Assembly (NCBI GenBank): GCA_963667005.1
Contig: OY762937.1
Span: 372,001 to 436,000, forward strand
DNA: 64,000 bases
Origin: G963662605 sp963667005
GTDB lineage: Bacteria; Bacteroidota; Ignavibacteria; Ignavibacteriales; Ignavibacteriaceae
Direction: 5' to 3'
Positions 24,327 to 33,649 of this stretch are shown piece by piece. Under the pieces are notes generated by a model. That model saw only the letters and a program-made list of their open reading frames with translations, was not told the DNA's origin and did not search any database. Numbering within the stretch: position 1 is the first letter of the stretch; each line of letters begins with the position of its first letter. Made by a program: the position numbers and the translations under genes.

Positions 24327-25376
24327 TTAGGCAATTGTTACTTCTTTTTCGAGGTAAACATCCTGAATAAGATTCAACAATTTAACGCCTTCGGCCAATG
24401 GTCTCTGGAATGCTTTTCTTCCTGAGATGAGTCCCATGCCGCCTGCACGTTTATTTACAACCGCAGTTTTAACAGCTTCAGCGAAATCGTTATCGCCTGA
24501 AGCGCCGCCGCTGTTGATCAATCCCGCGCGACCGCAGTAATTGTTCAATACCTGATAGCGTGCCAAATCAATCTGATGATCTGTTGTTAAATCGGTATAA
24601 ACTTTTTTGCTGGTTTTTCCGAAACCTTTTAATGAATTGTAACCACCGTTGTTTTCCGGTAATTTTTGTTTGATAATGTCCGCTTCGATTGTAACGCCGA
24701 GGTGATTTGCCTGGCCTGTTAAATCAGCAGAAACATGATAATCTTTATCTGATTTGAAAGCAGGATTTCTCAAGTAGCACCACAAAATTGTCGCAAGACC
24801 CATTTCGTGAGCATATTTGAATGCTTCGCTGACTTCGATGATCTGACGGCCGCTTTCAGGTGAACCGAAATAGATTGTTGCACCAACTGCAGCAGCACCC
24901 ATATCATATGCCTGTTCAATACCGGCGAACATGATCTGGTCAGCTTTGTTAGGATAGGTCAACAGTTCATTGTGGTTAATCTTAACGATGAATGGAATTT
25001 TAGGAGCATATTTTCTTGCAACCGAGCCTAAAACGCCGAGCGTTGAAGCAACCGCATTACATCCGCCTTCAATGGCGAGTTTAATAATGTTTTCAGAATC
25101 AAAATAATCGGGATTTGGAGCAAAAGAAGCAGCTGCCGAGTGTTCAATTCCCTGATCAACAGGTAAAATCGACACATAGCCTGTTCCTGCAAGACGTCCT
25201 GATTGGAAAATCCATTCTAAGTTCTTTAATACGTTGATATTTCTATCTGTTGGGACAAAGATTCTGTCAACAAAATCCGGACCCGGAAGATGCAAACGGT
25301 CTTTTGAAACTTTGGCTTTGTAGCTTAATAATTCATCTGCTTCGCTGCCTAATAATTCTTTAATTTTATCAATCAT
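24327..25376 (-). CDS. Fructose-bisphosphate aldolase class I (FbaB/DhnA type)
   Basis: 349 residues of the archaeal-type class I aldolase family, which cleaves fructose 1,6-bisphosphate through a lysine Schiff base, without metal. VSILPVDQGIEHSAAASF, IPFIVKINHNELL, YFGSPESGRQI, and the phosphate-binding GMGLISGRKAFQRP are typical. GAGTCTCCC precedes the ATG as ribosome site. With tpiA it covers two central glycolytic steps in the window. It stands alone, with a terminator behind it. Confidence 0.93.
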   Translation of the reverse strand: MIDKIKELLGSEADELLSYKAKVSKDRLHLPGPDFVDRIFVPTDRNINVLKNLEWIFQSGRLAGTGYVSILPVDQGIEHSAAASFAPNPDYFDSENIIKLAIEGGCNAVASTLGVLGSVARKYAPKIPFIVKINHNELLTYPNKADQIMFAGIEQAYDMGAAAVGATIYFGSPESGRQIIEVSEAFKYAHEMGLATILWCYLRNPAFKSDKDYHVSADLTGQANHLGVTIEADIIKQKLPENNGGYNSLKGFGKTSKKVYTDLTTDHQIDLARYQVLNNYCGRAGLINSGGASGDNDFAEAVKTAVVNKRAGGMGLISGRKAFQRPLAEGVKLLNLIQDVYLEKEVTIA

Positions 25377-25532
25377 GGGAGACTCCCGTTTAATTATGAA
25401 ATAAAGATTCGAAAAATGTCGTAGTTGTAATGGAAAGATACCGTAAAATCAGGAGTATTCAAATCCATAAATCAAGATTTTTCCGTAAAACTACTTAACC
25501 GCTAAACCTCCGAAGCTTTATTTTACAAGCAT

Positions 25533-25871
25533 TTACCGCACATGGAGCGCGTGAGATGAGAACAGCCAAACGACACCAATGACCATTATTGCGGCGTATA
25601 AAGCCTCCCTGCTGACAGCCCGGGTTTTTACTTTATTTATATAATTAATAAGGGCTTTCCGGTTATAGATGATATGTGCTATCGCGCAAACGATGAATAT
25701 AAGTGCCGATATATTGTGTACAGACATCCAAAAATGATGCTCGCGTGTCAGCGGAGTAAAGGCGATTTGATGATTAATTATACCGGAAACCGGCAGCAGC
25801 AGTCCGGAAAAAAACATGGCAACAGAAGTGAATGCCCGTTTGTTAAATGTTCTTTTTTCAGTGGTCTCCAT
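25533..25871 (-). CDS. DUF4405-type membrane protein, probable b-haem carrier
   Basis: 112 residues from the ATG at 25869-25871, which has a GAGG site 6 bases upstream. The longer frame to 25976 would cover the ferredoxin gene. Three membrane helices carry several histidines (SGIINHQ, EHHFWMSVHNISAL, IAHIIYN), matching DUF4405 proteins, which are thought to resemble cytochrome b subunits. It overlaps the ferredoxin gene by 14 bp, so the two probably form an electron-transfer pair at the inner membrane. Confidence 0.7.
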   Translation of the reverse strand: METTEKRTFNKRAFTSVAMFFSGLLLPVSGIINHQIAFTPLTREHHFWMSVHNISALIFIVCAIAHIIYNRKALINYINKVKTRAVSREALYAAIMVIGVVWLFSSHALHVR

Positions 25872-26106
25872 TTTCAACCTCTTTTCTTGAATATGCACCG
25901 AACTCACAAATTCTGACGCATCGCAGACAACCGGTGCAATCATCCGGATTTTTAATGAGTGCATGTTTGTGAACAAGAATATCTATTTTACCGATTACAT
26001 TGTTTTTACAGTTAGATAGGCACTTCCAACAAGCCTGGCACTTTTGTGTGTTCAACTCGATAAATTTTGTTTGCATTTGATTTCTGTTCCGAAAGCGTAA
26101 TTTCAT
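25858..26106 (-). CDS. 2[4Fe-4S] ferredoxin
   Basis: 82 residues with two C-x2-C-x2-C-x3-C clusters: CQACWKCLSNC and CTGCLRCVRIC. The start at 26106 is preferred because AAAGGAAA lies at proper spacing upstream; an internal Met at residue 11 is possible. The protein carries electrons and is soluble. It is coupled to the DUF4405 membrane protein downstream and follows a Crp-type regulator and a sensor kinase on the same strand. Confidence 0.92.
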   Translation of the reverse strand: MKLRFRNRNQMQTKFIELNTQKCQACWKCLSNCKNNVIGKIDILVHKHALIKNPDDCTGCLRCVRICEFGAYSRKEVENGDH

Positions 26107-26178
26107 GGTAATTATTTCCTTTCACACCACAAACATACTTAGGCTACAGCGGTGGAAACGATAACAATTGTTAAGAAA

Positions 26179-26733
26179 TTATTTTCTGTTTCTAATTCTG
26201 CTAAGTGAAATGGGCGTTATGCCGAGGTAGGATGCAATATAGTGCTGAGGAACGCGCTGAATAATTTCGGGGTGCTGCCGCAAGAGCTCCTCGTATCGTT
26301 TTTGCGGATTGTCTTTTATCCTGGATAAAAAAAGCTTACTGTAATCCGAAAGCCGCCGGAGAAGAATCTGTTGAAATCCGTCTTTTAACTCTGGAATCCG
26401 CTCAAACAATTCATCAAAACCCTCTTTTGTTATGAAGGTGACTTCCGAAGGTTCAATGGTTTCCATATTAAATATGCTTGGCTGTCTACCAAAGAAACTT
26501 TCCATTGAAGAAACGGCCTGTCCTTCAAAAAAGAACTGAAAAGTAACATCTTTGCCGTCATTGTTGAACCACATGCGCAGGCAGCCCTTTTTAACAAAAT
26601 ATAGTCGCGAAGATATTTCCCCCTCTCGCAGTAACATGGTTTTGGAGGGAAACTCAGCAATCTGAAACAAATGTTGTATTTGTTCCCAGATAGACGTTTC
26701 TTTTCGAAGTTTTGCTATGAGATCTTCAATCAT
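26179..26733 (-). CDS. Crp/Fnr-family transcriptional regulator
   Basis: About 184 residues from MIEDLIAKL; an upstream in-frame Met at 26757 is possible. A cyclic-nucleotide-binding-like beta-roll (MLLREGEISSRLYFVKKGCLRMW) precedes a C-terminal helix-turn-helix (YIASYLGITPISLSRIRNRK). The short form ending right after the recognition helix is typical of Bacteroidota Crp regulators. There is no Cys cluster for an Fe-S centre. It lies between a PAS sensor kinase and the ferredoxin gene, so redox-linked regulation of those genes is plausible. Confidence 0.88.
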   Translation of the reverse strand: MIEDLIAKLRKETSIWEQIQHLFQIAEFPSKTMLLREGEISSRLYFVKKGCLRMWFNNDGKDVTFQFFFEGQAVSSMESFFGRQPSIFNMETIEPSEVTFITKEGFDELFERIPELKDGFQQILLRRLSDYSKLFLSRIKDNPQKRYEELLRQHPEIIQRVPQHYIASYLGITPISLSRIRNRK

Positions 26734-26772
26734 GATATATAGCCGCATTGAATGCACATGCGATAGAAATGA

Positions 26773-29049
26773 TTACCCGAATTTCAGTGGGAGTAATACA
26801 AAGAATGTAGACCCTTTACCAGGCTCACTTTCAAGATAAATTTGTCCATCAACCTTCGCAACAAAATTCTTCACAAGAGCCAGGCCAAGGCCGGTTCCTT
26901 CGCTCATTCTGTTAAGGCCTTCACTCGCCTGCCGGAAGGGCTCCCATATCAGCTTTTGCTTTTCTTTCGGTATGCCGACACCGGTGTCAACCACTTTAAG
27001 GCCAATCCAAATTTTATCTTCCACCGTTTCTTTTGTAATAGTAACGGTTATGCCGCCCTCTGAAGTATAGTTAATCGCATTATTGATAAGATTTTCGGCG
27101 ACTTGCCGTAAAATTCTTTCATCATAAACGGCTTCGAGCGATTCGATTTTCGGCATGAACATCAGATACAGATTCTTCTTGTGCGCGGCTTCCATGAACA
27201 GTTTCACCGTATCGTCAATAACTGAAACGAGGTTAACCTTTTTTAGATTGAGCGCGATATGCTCTGACTGGACTTTTGAAAAATCCAGAAGCATATTCAG
27301 TGTCTTTAATAAACGGGTTCCGCTATTATGAATAACATTCGCATAGCCTTTGAGTTCTTCATTTTCGGCAAGCAAGTCAATGAGTATTTCAGAAAATCCG
27401 AGAATACCGATCATCGGCGTTCGGAGTTCATGACTCATATTCGCAAGGAAAATTGTTTTCAGGCGGTTTGCTTCTTCAGCGTTCTCCTTGGCAAGAATCA
27501 AATCATTTTCTATACGCTTGCGCTCGGTTATATCTCTGGCAACTCCGACATATGCAATCGGCTCTCCTGATTTATCTCTTACAGTTGAGGCCCAAACCTC
27601 AACCGGAAATTCCGAACCGTCTTTCCTGACATTAGTCAATTCACCCAGCCAATAGTCGCCCAAGTTTGCTTGTGCAATAAGGCGGTCATTTTCTTTAACG
27701 ATCTTATCTCTCCGGATAACAGAGATTTTTTGCCCTATAATTTCCTGCTCCGTGTAACCGTAGGTATCAAGAAAAGCCTGATTAACAAATATGATGTTAT
27801 TGTCGAAATCAGTAATGGAAACGCAGTCTTTTACCGACTTAAGCGATTCCGACAAGATCATTGATTGGTATTCACTTTTCTTTTGCTCGGTTATATCTTC
27901 CTGCATGAGCATAAAATTAGTTATCTGTCCCGTTTCATTGGATATCGGGAATAAATAACTCCATGTCCAGAAAAGTTCGCCGGATTTTTTTCTTACCTGA
28001 ACAACACCCGTCCAATCTTTACCACCGACTAACTGATTCACAATTTGTGCGTATTCGTTTTCCGGTGTATCATGGTATTTCAGCATCCTGATATTCTGCC
28101 CAATCACCTCACTCGCCAAATAGCCGGTCACGCTTGAAAATCTTGGATTGATAATTTCAATATCACCCTCCAGATCAAGAATCATGATAAGCAGCGGGCT
28201 TTGCTGAATAGCGGCGGATATTTTTCTAAGGTTATTTTCGATTCGTTTTTGCACCAAAATTTTTTGCAGTTCATCGCCGATAAGCTGTAATGAAATTACA
28301 TCCTCATCTGTGTACGGAGTCTCCTTATTTCCCACACCAATAATCAGATGCACAGTATCATTGTCAATAACCGGCAAACTTAAATGTCTTTTAATAGGCA
28401 CATGGCCTTCGGGAAGCCCCTTCTTATGCGGCTCGCTTTCATAATCATTATGGATAACCGGTTTCTTCTGTCGTACAGCATCTGCCCAAATACCTGCTTT
28501 CTCGATTTCATATTTAGTATCCGGAGTAGCGGTACAGTTATTCATTGCTTCATCATTCCAGATAGCCAGGCAAATAGCCGATTGATCGTTTAATACCGTA
28601 TGCAGGTATCCGATACTGCTGCCGGTTATCACAACAGCGCTATCCAATGCATACTTGTATAGTTCGCTTTCTGTTAACAACTGCGACTTGCTGTGTAGCT
28701 CATATAGATAATTTGTTCGTATATAATTATTCTGGGCAGCATCAAAAGATCGCACCGCAAAAGCGTTGTATCCGGAAAGTTGTTTCCCATCGGAAAACAC
28801 AGGTTGGAATATCCACTCCAGATATTCGTTATTGATTAAAAAGCCTTGTTGCTGAGCAGTGCGAGATTTCTCAGCCTTCAGGAGTATTGCACTAAGTTTT
28901 GTTCTTTCGGAGAGTGTAAATAACGAGGAGAGCTCTTTCCCTGATAATTCATTTGATGACTTGCGAAAATAACGGCATGCCTCTTCACTTGCAGAAATAA
29001 TAATTTTATCTGCTGATATAACAAAGGAGATTAGTTTACTTGTGCTCAT
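26773..29049 (-). CDS. PAS/GAF sensor histidine kinase
   Basis: 758 residues, no clear membrane helix, so likely cytoplasmic. Domains in order: PAS (about 1-110), GAF (about 120-270, matching GAF_2-like proteins), PAS (about 275-395), PAS (about 400-520), HisKA with MSHELRTPMIGILGFSE (about 540), and HATPase with N-box NLINNAINYTSEGG, G1 DTGVGIP and G2 GTGLGLAL. All catalytic elements are intact. No receiver domain or regulator is adjacent. The Crp gene follows after 16-39 bp. Confidence 0.9.
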   Translation of the reverse strand: MSTSKLISFVISADKIIISASEEACRYFRKSSNELSGKELSSLFTLSERTKLSAILLKAEKSRTAQQQGFLINNEYLEWIFQPVFSDGKQLSGYNAFAVRSFDAAQNNYIRTNYLYELHSKSQLLTESELYKYALDSAVVITGSSIGYLHTVLNDQSAICLAIWNDEAMNNCTATPDTKYEIEKAGIWADAVRQKKPVIHNDYESEPHKKGLPEGHVPIKRHLSLPVIDNDTVHLIIGVGNKETPYTDEDVISLQLIGDELQKILVQKRIENNLRKISAAIQQSPLLIMILDLEGDIEIINPRFSSVTGYLASEVIGQNIRMLKYHDTPENEYAQIVNQLVGGKDWTGVVQVRKKSGELFWTWSYLFPISNETGQITNFMLMQEDITEQKKSEYQSMILSESLKSVKDCVSITDFDNNIIFVNQAFLDTYGYTEQEIIGQKISVIRRDKIVKENDRLIAQANLGDYWLGELTNVRKDGSEFPVEVWASTVRDKSGEPIAYVGVARDITERKRIENDLILAKENAEEANRLKTIFLANMSHELRTPMIGILGFSEILIDLLAENEELKGYANVIHNSGTRLLKTLNMLLDFSKVQSEHIALNLKKVNLVSVIDDTVKLFMEAAHKKNLYLMFMPKIESLEAVYDERILRQVAENLINNAINYTSEGGITVTITKETVEDKIWIGLKVVDTGVGIPKEKQKLIWEPFRQASEGLNRMSEGTGLGLALVKNFVAKVDGQIYLESEPGKGSTFFVLLPLKFG

Positions 29050-29436
29050 ATAAACGCCATATTAAAACAAGACAACATGAGACAGAATGCTGCACCCCGG
29101 TATCCCGAAATTACAATCCGGTACAGCCGCACTAAGAAATTGGATATGCGAAGAAGTGGAAATACGTAAATCCGAAATATCCGCAGATAGAAAATTACAG
29201 AAAATTGACGTCTCTGCAAAATTTATGCATGTAAAGCAGGCCTGCGACGTAAAAAGTTAATAAAATGGACATACTGGAAAAGCTAGACGGATGGCTGCCA
29301 TTTTTCACCCCGACTTACAAAATATCTTTCCTATCTACTTGAATTCCTTTAAGTTAGGGAAAGGATTTCATGAAAATCTTGCAGTAAACTGCTCGCAGAT
29401 TTTATTTTATTAACTATTTATAGCACAGGAAAATAC
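29050..29436. other. Divergent intergenic region, 387 bp
   Basis: Lies between the divergent sensor kinase and oligopeptide transporter genes, so it must hold both promoters. Only very short frames (up to 30 codons) occur, without ribosome sites. An imperfect hairpin with AAAATCT / AGATTTT arms lies at about 29373-29404, just upstream of the transporter start. No tRNA or known riboswitch was recognised. Confidence 0.4.
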
Positions 29437-31416
29437 ATGGAAGTAAAGAACGATTTTAAAGGGCTTCCCGAAAACGCGTACCGCGAATTGGCGAAAGACG
29501 AAACTTATACCCCCATCATGGTTCCTGATAAGGTATACCCTGAGGCAAACGCCTGGTCCATTTTGTGGGGACTTGTTATGGCGGTTATTTTTTCCGCTGC
29601 CGCAGCATATTTAGGATTGAAAATCGGACAGGTTTTTGAAGCTGCCATTCCGATAGCCATTATGGCGGTCGGACTTTCTACCGTATTCAGAAGAAAAAAT
29701 GCACTTGGCGAGAATGTCATTATTCAATCCGTCGGTCAAACGTCTGGACTTATCGTTGCCGGGGCAATATTCACAATTCCCGCGTTATATATACTGAAAC
29801 TGCCTGCTGATTTTTACAAAATCTTCATGGCTTCAATGCTCGGCGGTTTCCTTGGTATTTTATTCATGATCCCGTTTAGAAAATATTTCGTTTCCGAAAT
29901 GCACGGTAAGTTTCCATTTCCTGAAGCAACAGCGACTACTGAAGTTCTTGTCGCCGGAGAAAAAGGCGGGAAACAGGCTATCGTTCTTGTGGTAAGCGGT
30001 GTTATCGGCGGCCTCTACGATTTTATCATCGCAAGTTTCGGCTGGTGGAATGAAGTTTTTACATCACGTGTAGTTCATGCCGGAACGGAGTTAGCTTCCA
30101 AATTAAAATTAGTGTTTAGAATTAACGTTGGTGCTGCTGTCCTTGGTTTAGGCTACATCATCGGTTTACGGTATGCGGCAATTATCTGCGCCGGTTCATT
30201 TCTGTCATGGTATGTTCTCATTCCACTTGTCGCACATATCGGACAAAATCTCAATGTACCGCTCGGCATAGGTGTGACTAACCTTATCAGCAACATGACC
30301 CCCGAAGAGCTATTTAAAAACTACGTGCGCCATATCGGTATCGGCGGAATCGCGATGGCTGGAATTATCGGAATTATAAAATCATCAAAAATTATCTTCT
30401 CCGCTTTCAGTTTAGCTATTAAAGAAATTTTCGGCGGCTCCGTTGCAACCGCACAAAAAATCAGAACCCAAAAAGATCTGCCGATGAGCATAATCGCGGG
30501 TCTCATCATATTAACCGGCATCGCGCTCTTTGTTTTCTTTTATATCGGTGTAGTATACAATATGAAACTCGCTGCTATCGGCCTTTTGATTGTTATGATC
30601 ATCGCATTCTTGTTTACAACTGTTTCAGCAAACGCTACAGCGATTGTCGGCACAAACCCGGTATCGGGAATGACACTGATGACTCTCATTCTGTCATCAC
30701 TGATTCTCGTCTCGGCGGGTTTATCCGGTCAGCAGGGAATGCTCGCGGCTCTCATTATCGGCGGCGCTGTTTGTACCGCACTGTCAATGGCGGGTGGATT
30801 CATTACCGATTTAAAAATTGGCTACTGGCTTGGTACAACTCCCCAGAAACAACAAACATGGAAATTCTTAGGTGCTATTGTTTCAGCAGCAACCGTTGCT
30901 TTTGTTATTCAGATATTAAATAAAACATACGGATTTACCGGTGAAGGAGCCCTTGCAGCACCGCAGGCAAACGCAATGAAAGCAGTCATTGAGCCTTTGA
31001 TGTCGAATCAACCGGCTCCATGGATGCTGTACATTGCAGGAGCCTTTATGGCACTTATCCTTACCGTGCTTGATGTACCTGCTCTGGCATTTGCTCTCGG
31101 CATGTACATTCCGCTCGAACTCAACACCCCGCTTTTAGTAGGCGGACTTATTGCGCATTTCGTATCAACCCGTTCAAAAGATGAAAAACTTAACAACGCT
31201 AGAAGAGAACGCGGTACGCTTATCGCATCCGGATTTATCGCGGGTGGTGCATTGATGGGTGTTGTCAGCGCAATTTTACGATTCAACAATATGAACTGGG
31301 TTAATGAAGAATGGTTAAAAACACATACTTCAGAACTCGCTGCTCTCACGATGCTGCTGGCACTCTGCGCATATATGATTTGGGATTCGTTGCGCGGTAA
31401 GCCCGAAGAAAATTGA
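29437..31416 (+). CDS. OPT-family oligopeptide transporter
   Basis: 659 residues with about 15 predicted membrane helices. The segment WSILWGLVMAVIFSAAAAYLGLKIGQ and FPFPEATATTEVLVAGE are typical of bacterial OPT transporters, which import peptides or metal-chelate compounds with protons. The peptidase T gene follows after 24 bp, which supports peptide uptake followed by breakdown in the cytoplasm. Confidence 0.92.
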   Translation: MEVKNDFKGLPENAYRELAKDETYTPIMVPDKVYPEANAWSILWGLVMAVIFSAAAAYLGLKIGQVFEAAIPIAIMAVGLSTVFRRKNALGENVIIQSVGQTSGLIVAGAIFTIPALYILKLPADFYKIFMASMLGGFLGILFMIPFRKYFVSEMHGKFPFPEATATTEVLVAGEKGGKQAIVLVVSGVIGGLYDFIIASFGWWNEVFTSRVVHAGTELASKLKLVFRINVGAAVLGLGYIIGLRYAAIICAGSFLSWYVLIPLVAHIGQNLNVPLGIGVTNLISNMTPEELFKNYVRHIGIGGIAMAGIIGIIKSSKIIFSAFSLAIKEIFGGSVATAQKIRTQKDLPMSIIAGLIILTGIALFVFFYIGVVYNMKLAAIGLLIVMIIAFLFTTVSANATAIVGTNPVSGMTLMTLILSSLILVSAGLSGQQGMLAALIIGGAVCTALSMAGGFITDLKIGYWLGTTPQKQQTWKFLGAIVSAATVAFVIQILNKTYGFTGEGALAAPQANAMKAVIEPLMSNQPAPWMLYIAGAFMALILTVLDVPALAFALGMYIPLELNTPLLVGGLIAHFVSTRSKDEKLNNARRERGTLIASGFIAGGALMGVVSAILRFNNMNWVNEEWLKTHTSELAALTMLLALCAYMIWDSLRGKPEEN

Positions 31417-31440
31417 TATTACATAAAAAAGGATTATTCA

Positions 31441-32688
31441 ATGTTTGACGAAAAATATAAATTCACGTGTGTTGACAGATTTTTGAAATATGTTCAATAC
31501 GATACACAGTCGGATGAAGAATCAACTTCATTTCCATCAAGCGCAAAACAGTTAGTACTGTTAAAAGATTTGGCGGCCGAATTAAAAGAACTCGGACTCG
31601 CAGATGCCGCACTTGATGAGCACGGCTATGTTATGGCAACACTTCCTTCCAACACGGACAAAAACGTACCGGCTATCGGCTTTATTGCTCACGCAGATAC
31701 ATCACCCGCGGTTTCCGGTGCGAATGTTAAGGCGATGATCCACTATAACTATCAGGGCGGTGATATTCCGCTGCCGATGGACGGCCAGATAATCCGCGCC
31801 GAAGACAATCCCGATTTAAAGAACATGCTCGGCTATGATATTATTACATCGGATGGGAGTACACTTCTTGGTGCCGACAATAAGTGCGGTGTTGCAGAAA
31901 TCATTGATGCCGTAAATTATTTTCTTACTCACCCTGAAGTAAAACACGGCACAATAAAAATCTGTTTTACCCCCGATGAAGAAGTCGGCCGCGGAACAGA
32001 AAAATTTGACGTTAAAAAGTTCGGTGCCGATTTTGCGTATACAGTTGACGGGCAGACACGCGGTGAAGTAGAAACGGAAACCTTTAGCGCTGATGCAATG
32101 GTCATCACGTTTCAGGGCAAAAACATTCATCCCGGTTATGCAAAAGGAAAGATGATCAATGCAGTTCGTGTTGCCTCATCATTCCTTGAAGCGCTCCCAA
32201 AAGACACGCTCTCCCCGGAAACCACAGAAGGCAGAGAAGGATATGTTCACTGCTACTCGATTAACGGAGCAGAAGAACAAACCGTCCTGAAGTTCATCAT
32301 CCGCGATTTTGAAGACGACAAACTCAAAGAGTTTGAAGATTTTCTCACGAAACTTGCCAATGATACGGTAAAGAAATTTCCGGGAGCAAGAGTAACGACA
32401 CAGGTTATCGAACAATATAGAAACATGCGTCACGTTCTGGATAAATTCCCTCAGGTCGGGCAAAACGCCTTCGAAGCCATGGAGCAGTTAGGCATGAAGC
32501 CGATTCTGTCCCCTATCCGCGGCGGTACGGATGGCTCACGCCTTTCCTACATGGGCTTGCCCACACCTAATATTTTTGCCGGAGAGCACAGTTTCCATTC
32601 TAAAGTTGAATGGGTTTCCATACAGGATATGGAAATGGCTGTCCGCCTTATTGTCACAATTGCCGGTGTCTGGGAGGCCAAAGCATAA
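31441..32688 (+). CDS. pepT: Peptidase T (tripeptide aminopeptidase)
   Basis: 415 residues, M20 family with two zinc ions. Metal ligands and catalytic residues lie in GFIAHADTSPAVSG, LLGADNKCGVAEI, FTPDEEVGRG, TVDGQTRGEVE and AGEHSFHSKVEW. GGTDGSRLSYMGLPTPN is the usual C-terminal motif. It releases the N-terminal residue from tripeptides. It is downstream of the peptide transporter and ends with a terminator. Confidence 0.96.
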   Translation: MFDEKYKFTCVDRFLKYVQYDTQSDEESTSFPSSAKQLVLLKDLAAELKELGLADAALDEHGYVMATLPSNTDKNVPAIGFIAHADTSPAVSGANVKAMIHYNYQGGDIPLPMDGQIIRAEDNPDLKNMLGYDIITSDGSTLLGADNKCGVAEIIDAVNYFLTHPEVKHGTIKICFTPDEEVGRGTEKFDVKKFGADFAYTVDGQTRGEVETETFSADAMVITFQGKNIHPGYAKGKMINAVRVASSFLEALPKDTLSPETTEGREGYVHCYSINGAEEQTVLKFIIRDFEDDKLKEFEDFLTKLANDTVKKFPGARVTTQVIEQYRNMRHVLDKFPQVGQNAFEAMEQLGMKPILSPIRGGTDGSRLSYMGLPTPNIFAGEHSFHSKVEWVSIQDMEMAVRLIVTIAGVWEAKA

Positions 32689-32697
32689 TTTATTCAT

Positions 32698-32726
32698 TCC
32701 GGAGACTATCGCCGATAGTCTCCGGA
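32698..32726 (+). terminator. Terminator after pepT
   Basis: A perfect 14-bp palindromic stem (TCCGGAGACTATCG / CGATAGTCTCCGGA) with a one-base centre, 10 bp after the stop and followed by AATCATTTTT. Confidence 0.85.
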
Positions 32727-32853
32727 AATCATTTTTCTTCGTAATTATTCGTCTGTCCACATTTTCAGCTACTTTATTTAATTTACCAAATTACTATATT
32801 CGTATATTCATTATCGAACAATTTGGAGTGTTGCCATTAATAAGCTTGAATGG

Positions 32854-33015
32854 ATGCTGCTTGTAGCAATAATAACTCTGATCGTGTTTTTTATTTTGAT
32901 CATTTTCCTTGCACTCGCCTGCGTTGAACAACGACGCATGCTTCACAAATTGGCGAATGAAATAAACAGATTATCTATTAAAAACTCCGCCCTCGATGAC
33001 TCAAAAAACTATTAA
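32854..33015 (+). CDS. Small single-pass membrane protein upstream of a response regulator
   Basis: 53 residues starting MLLVAIITLIVFF and ending SALDDSKNY. One strong membrane helix (about 2-22) is followed by a charged helical tail (VEQRRMLHKLANEI). The 3' end overlaps the response-regulator gene by 20 bp, which points to translational coupling. A GGAG lies 25 bases before this ATG, at good spacing for an ATT codon at 32836, so the true start could be non-canonical and six residues earlier. Function unknown; it might anchor or modulate the regulator. Confidence 0.5.
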   Translation: MLLVAIITLIVFFILIIFLALACVEQRRMLHKLANEINRLSIKNSALDDSKNY

Positions 33016-33643
33016 AACTATCATCCTTGCTGAAGATGATGAATTACAGAGGAAATACTTAAAGAATGATATCATCGAAAAACGAGGCAGCCTCTATACC
33101 GTCATCGCCGAAACCGGCAACGGCTCCGAATTACTCAAATTGTGGAAAACAAAGCATCCGGATATTATCATAACTGACCTCCATATGCCCGGGCTTCAGG
33201 GCAGCGTCGTTATTGAAGAGATCAGAAAAACAGACAAAGAAACAATTATAATTGTTTTAACGCAAGTGACAGAGCGGGATGCAGTAGAGGCATTATATCC
33301 CTTAGTCAATACCTATCTTATTAAAAGCAGGGAAACTCCCCAACAGCTCCTGGAAAAATTGGATTCCATCGCATACTACCGGACACAGGAGTTCAGAAAA
33401 TATATTCTGGATATTATGAATGCGCAGACTGTAGAAAAAGACGGTTTGAACTTTCGGGAATTTGAAATCTGCTCACTAATTAAAGCCAAGCACACCAATC
33501 AGGAAATAGCAGAAATATTATTCCTCTCGATTAAAACAATCGAAAAGAACATCACAACGATATTTAAAAAATTCAGGGTGAAATCCAGAGAGGAGTTGAT
33601 AGAAAAACTTGCCGGCAACAAACAGCCGTGGAAATTAAAATAG
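32996..33643 (+). CDS. NarL/LuxR-family response regulator
   Basis: 215 residues. The receiver domain (about 5-130) has the acidic pair in AEDDE, the phospho-acceptor Asp in IIITDLHMPG, the Thr in VLTQVTE, and Lys in YLIKSRETP. The C-terminal LuxR-type helix-turn-helix reads HTNQEIAEILFLSIKTIEKNITTIFKKF. It should bind DNA when phosphorylated. No partner kinase gene is adjacent. It overlaps the small membrane-protein gene. Confidence 0.93.
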   Translation: MTQKTIKTIILAEDDELQRKYLKNDIIEKRGSLYTVIAETGNGSELLKLWKTKHPDIIITDLHMPGLQGSVVIEEIRKTDKETIIIVLTQVTERDAVEALYPLVNTYLIKSRETPQQLLEKLDSIAYYRTQEFRKYILDIMNAQTVEKDGLNFREFEICSLIKAKHTNQEIAEILFLSIKTIEKNITTIFKKFRVKSREELIEKLAGNKQPWKLK

Positions 33644-33649
33644 TCCTGC

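Noticed and set aside
29050..29436. Possible small genes or riboswitch before the peptide transporter
   Set aside because: Frames are at most 30 codons without ribosome sites, and the hairpin is imperfect with no known riboswitch core.
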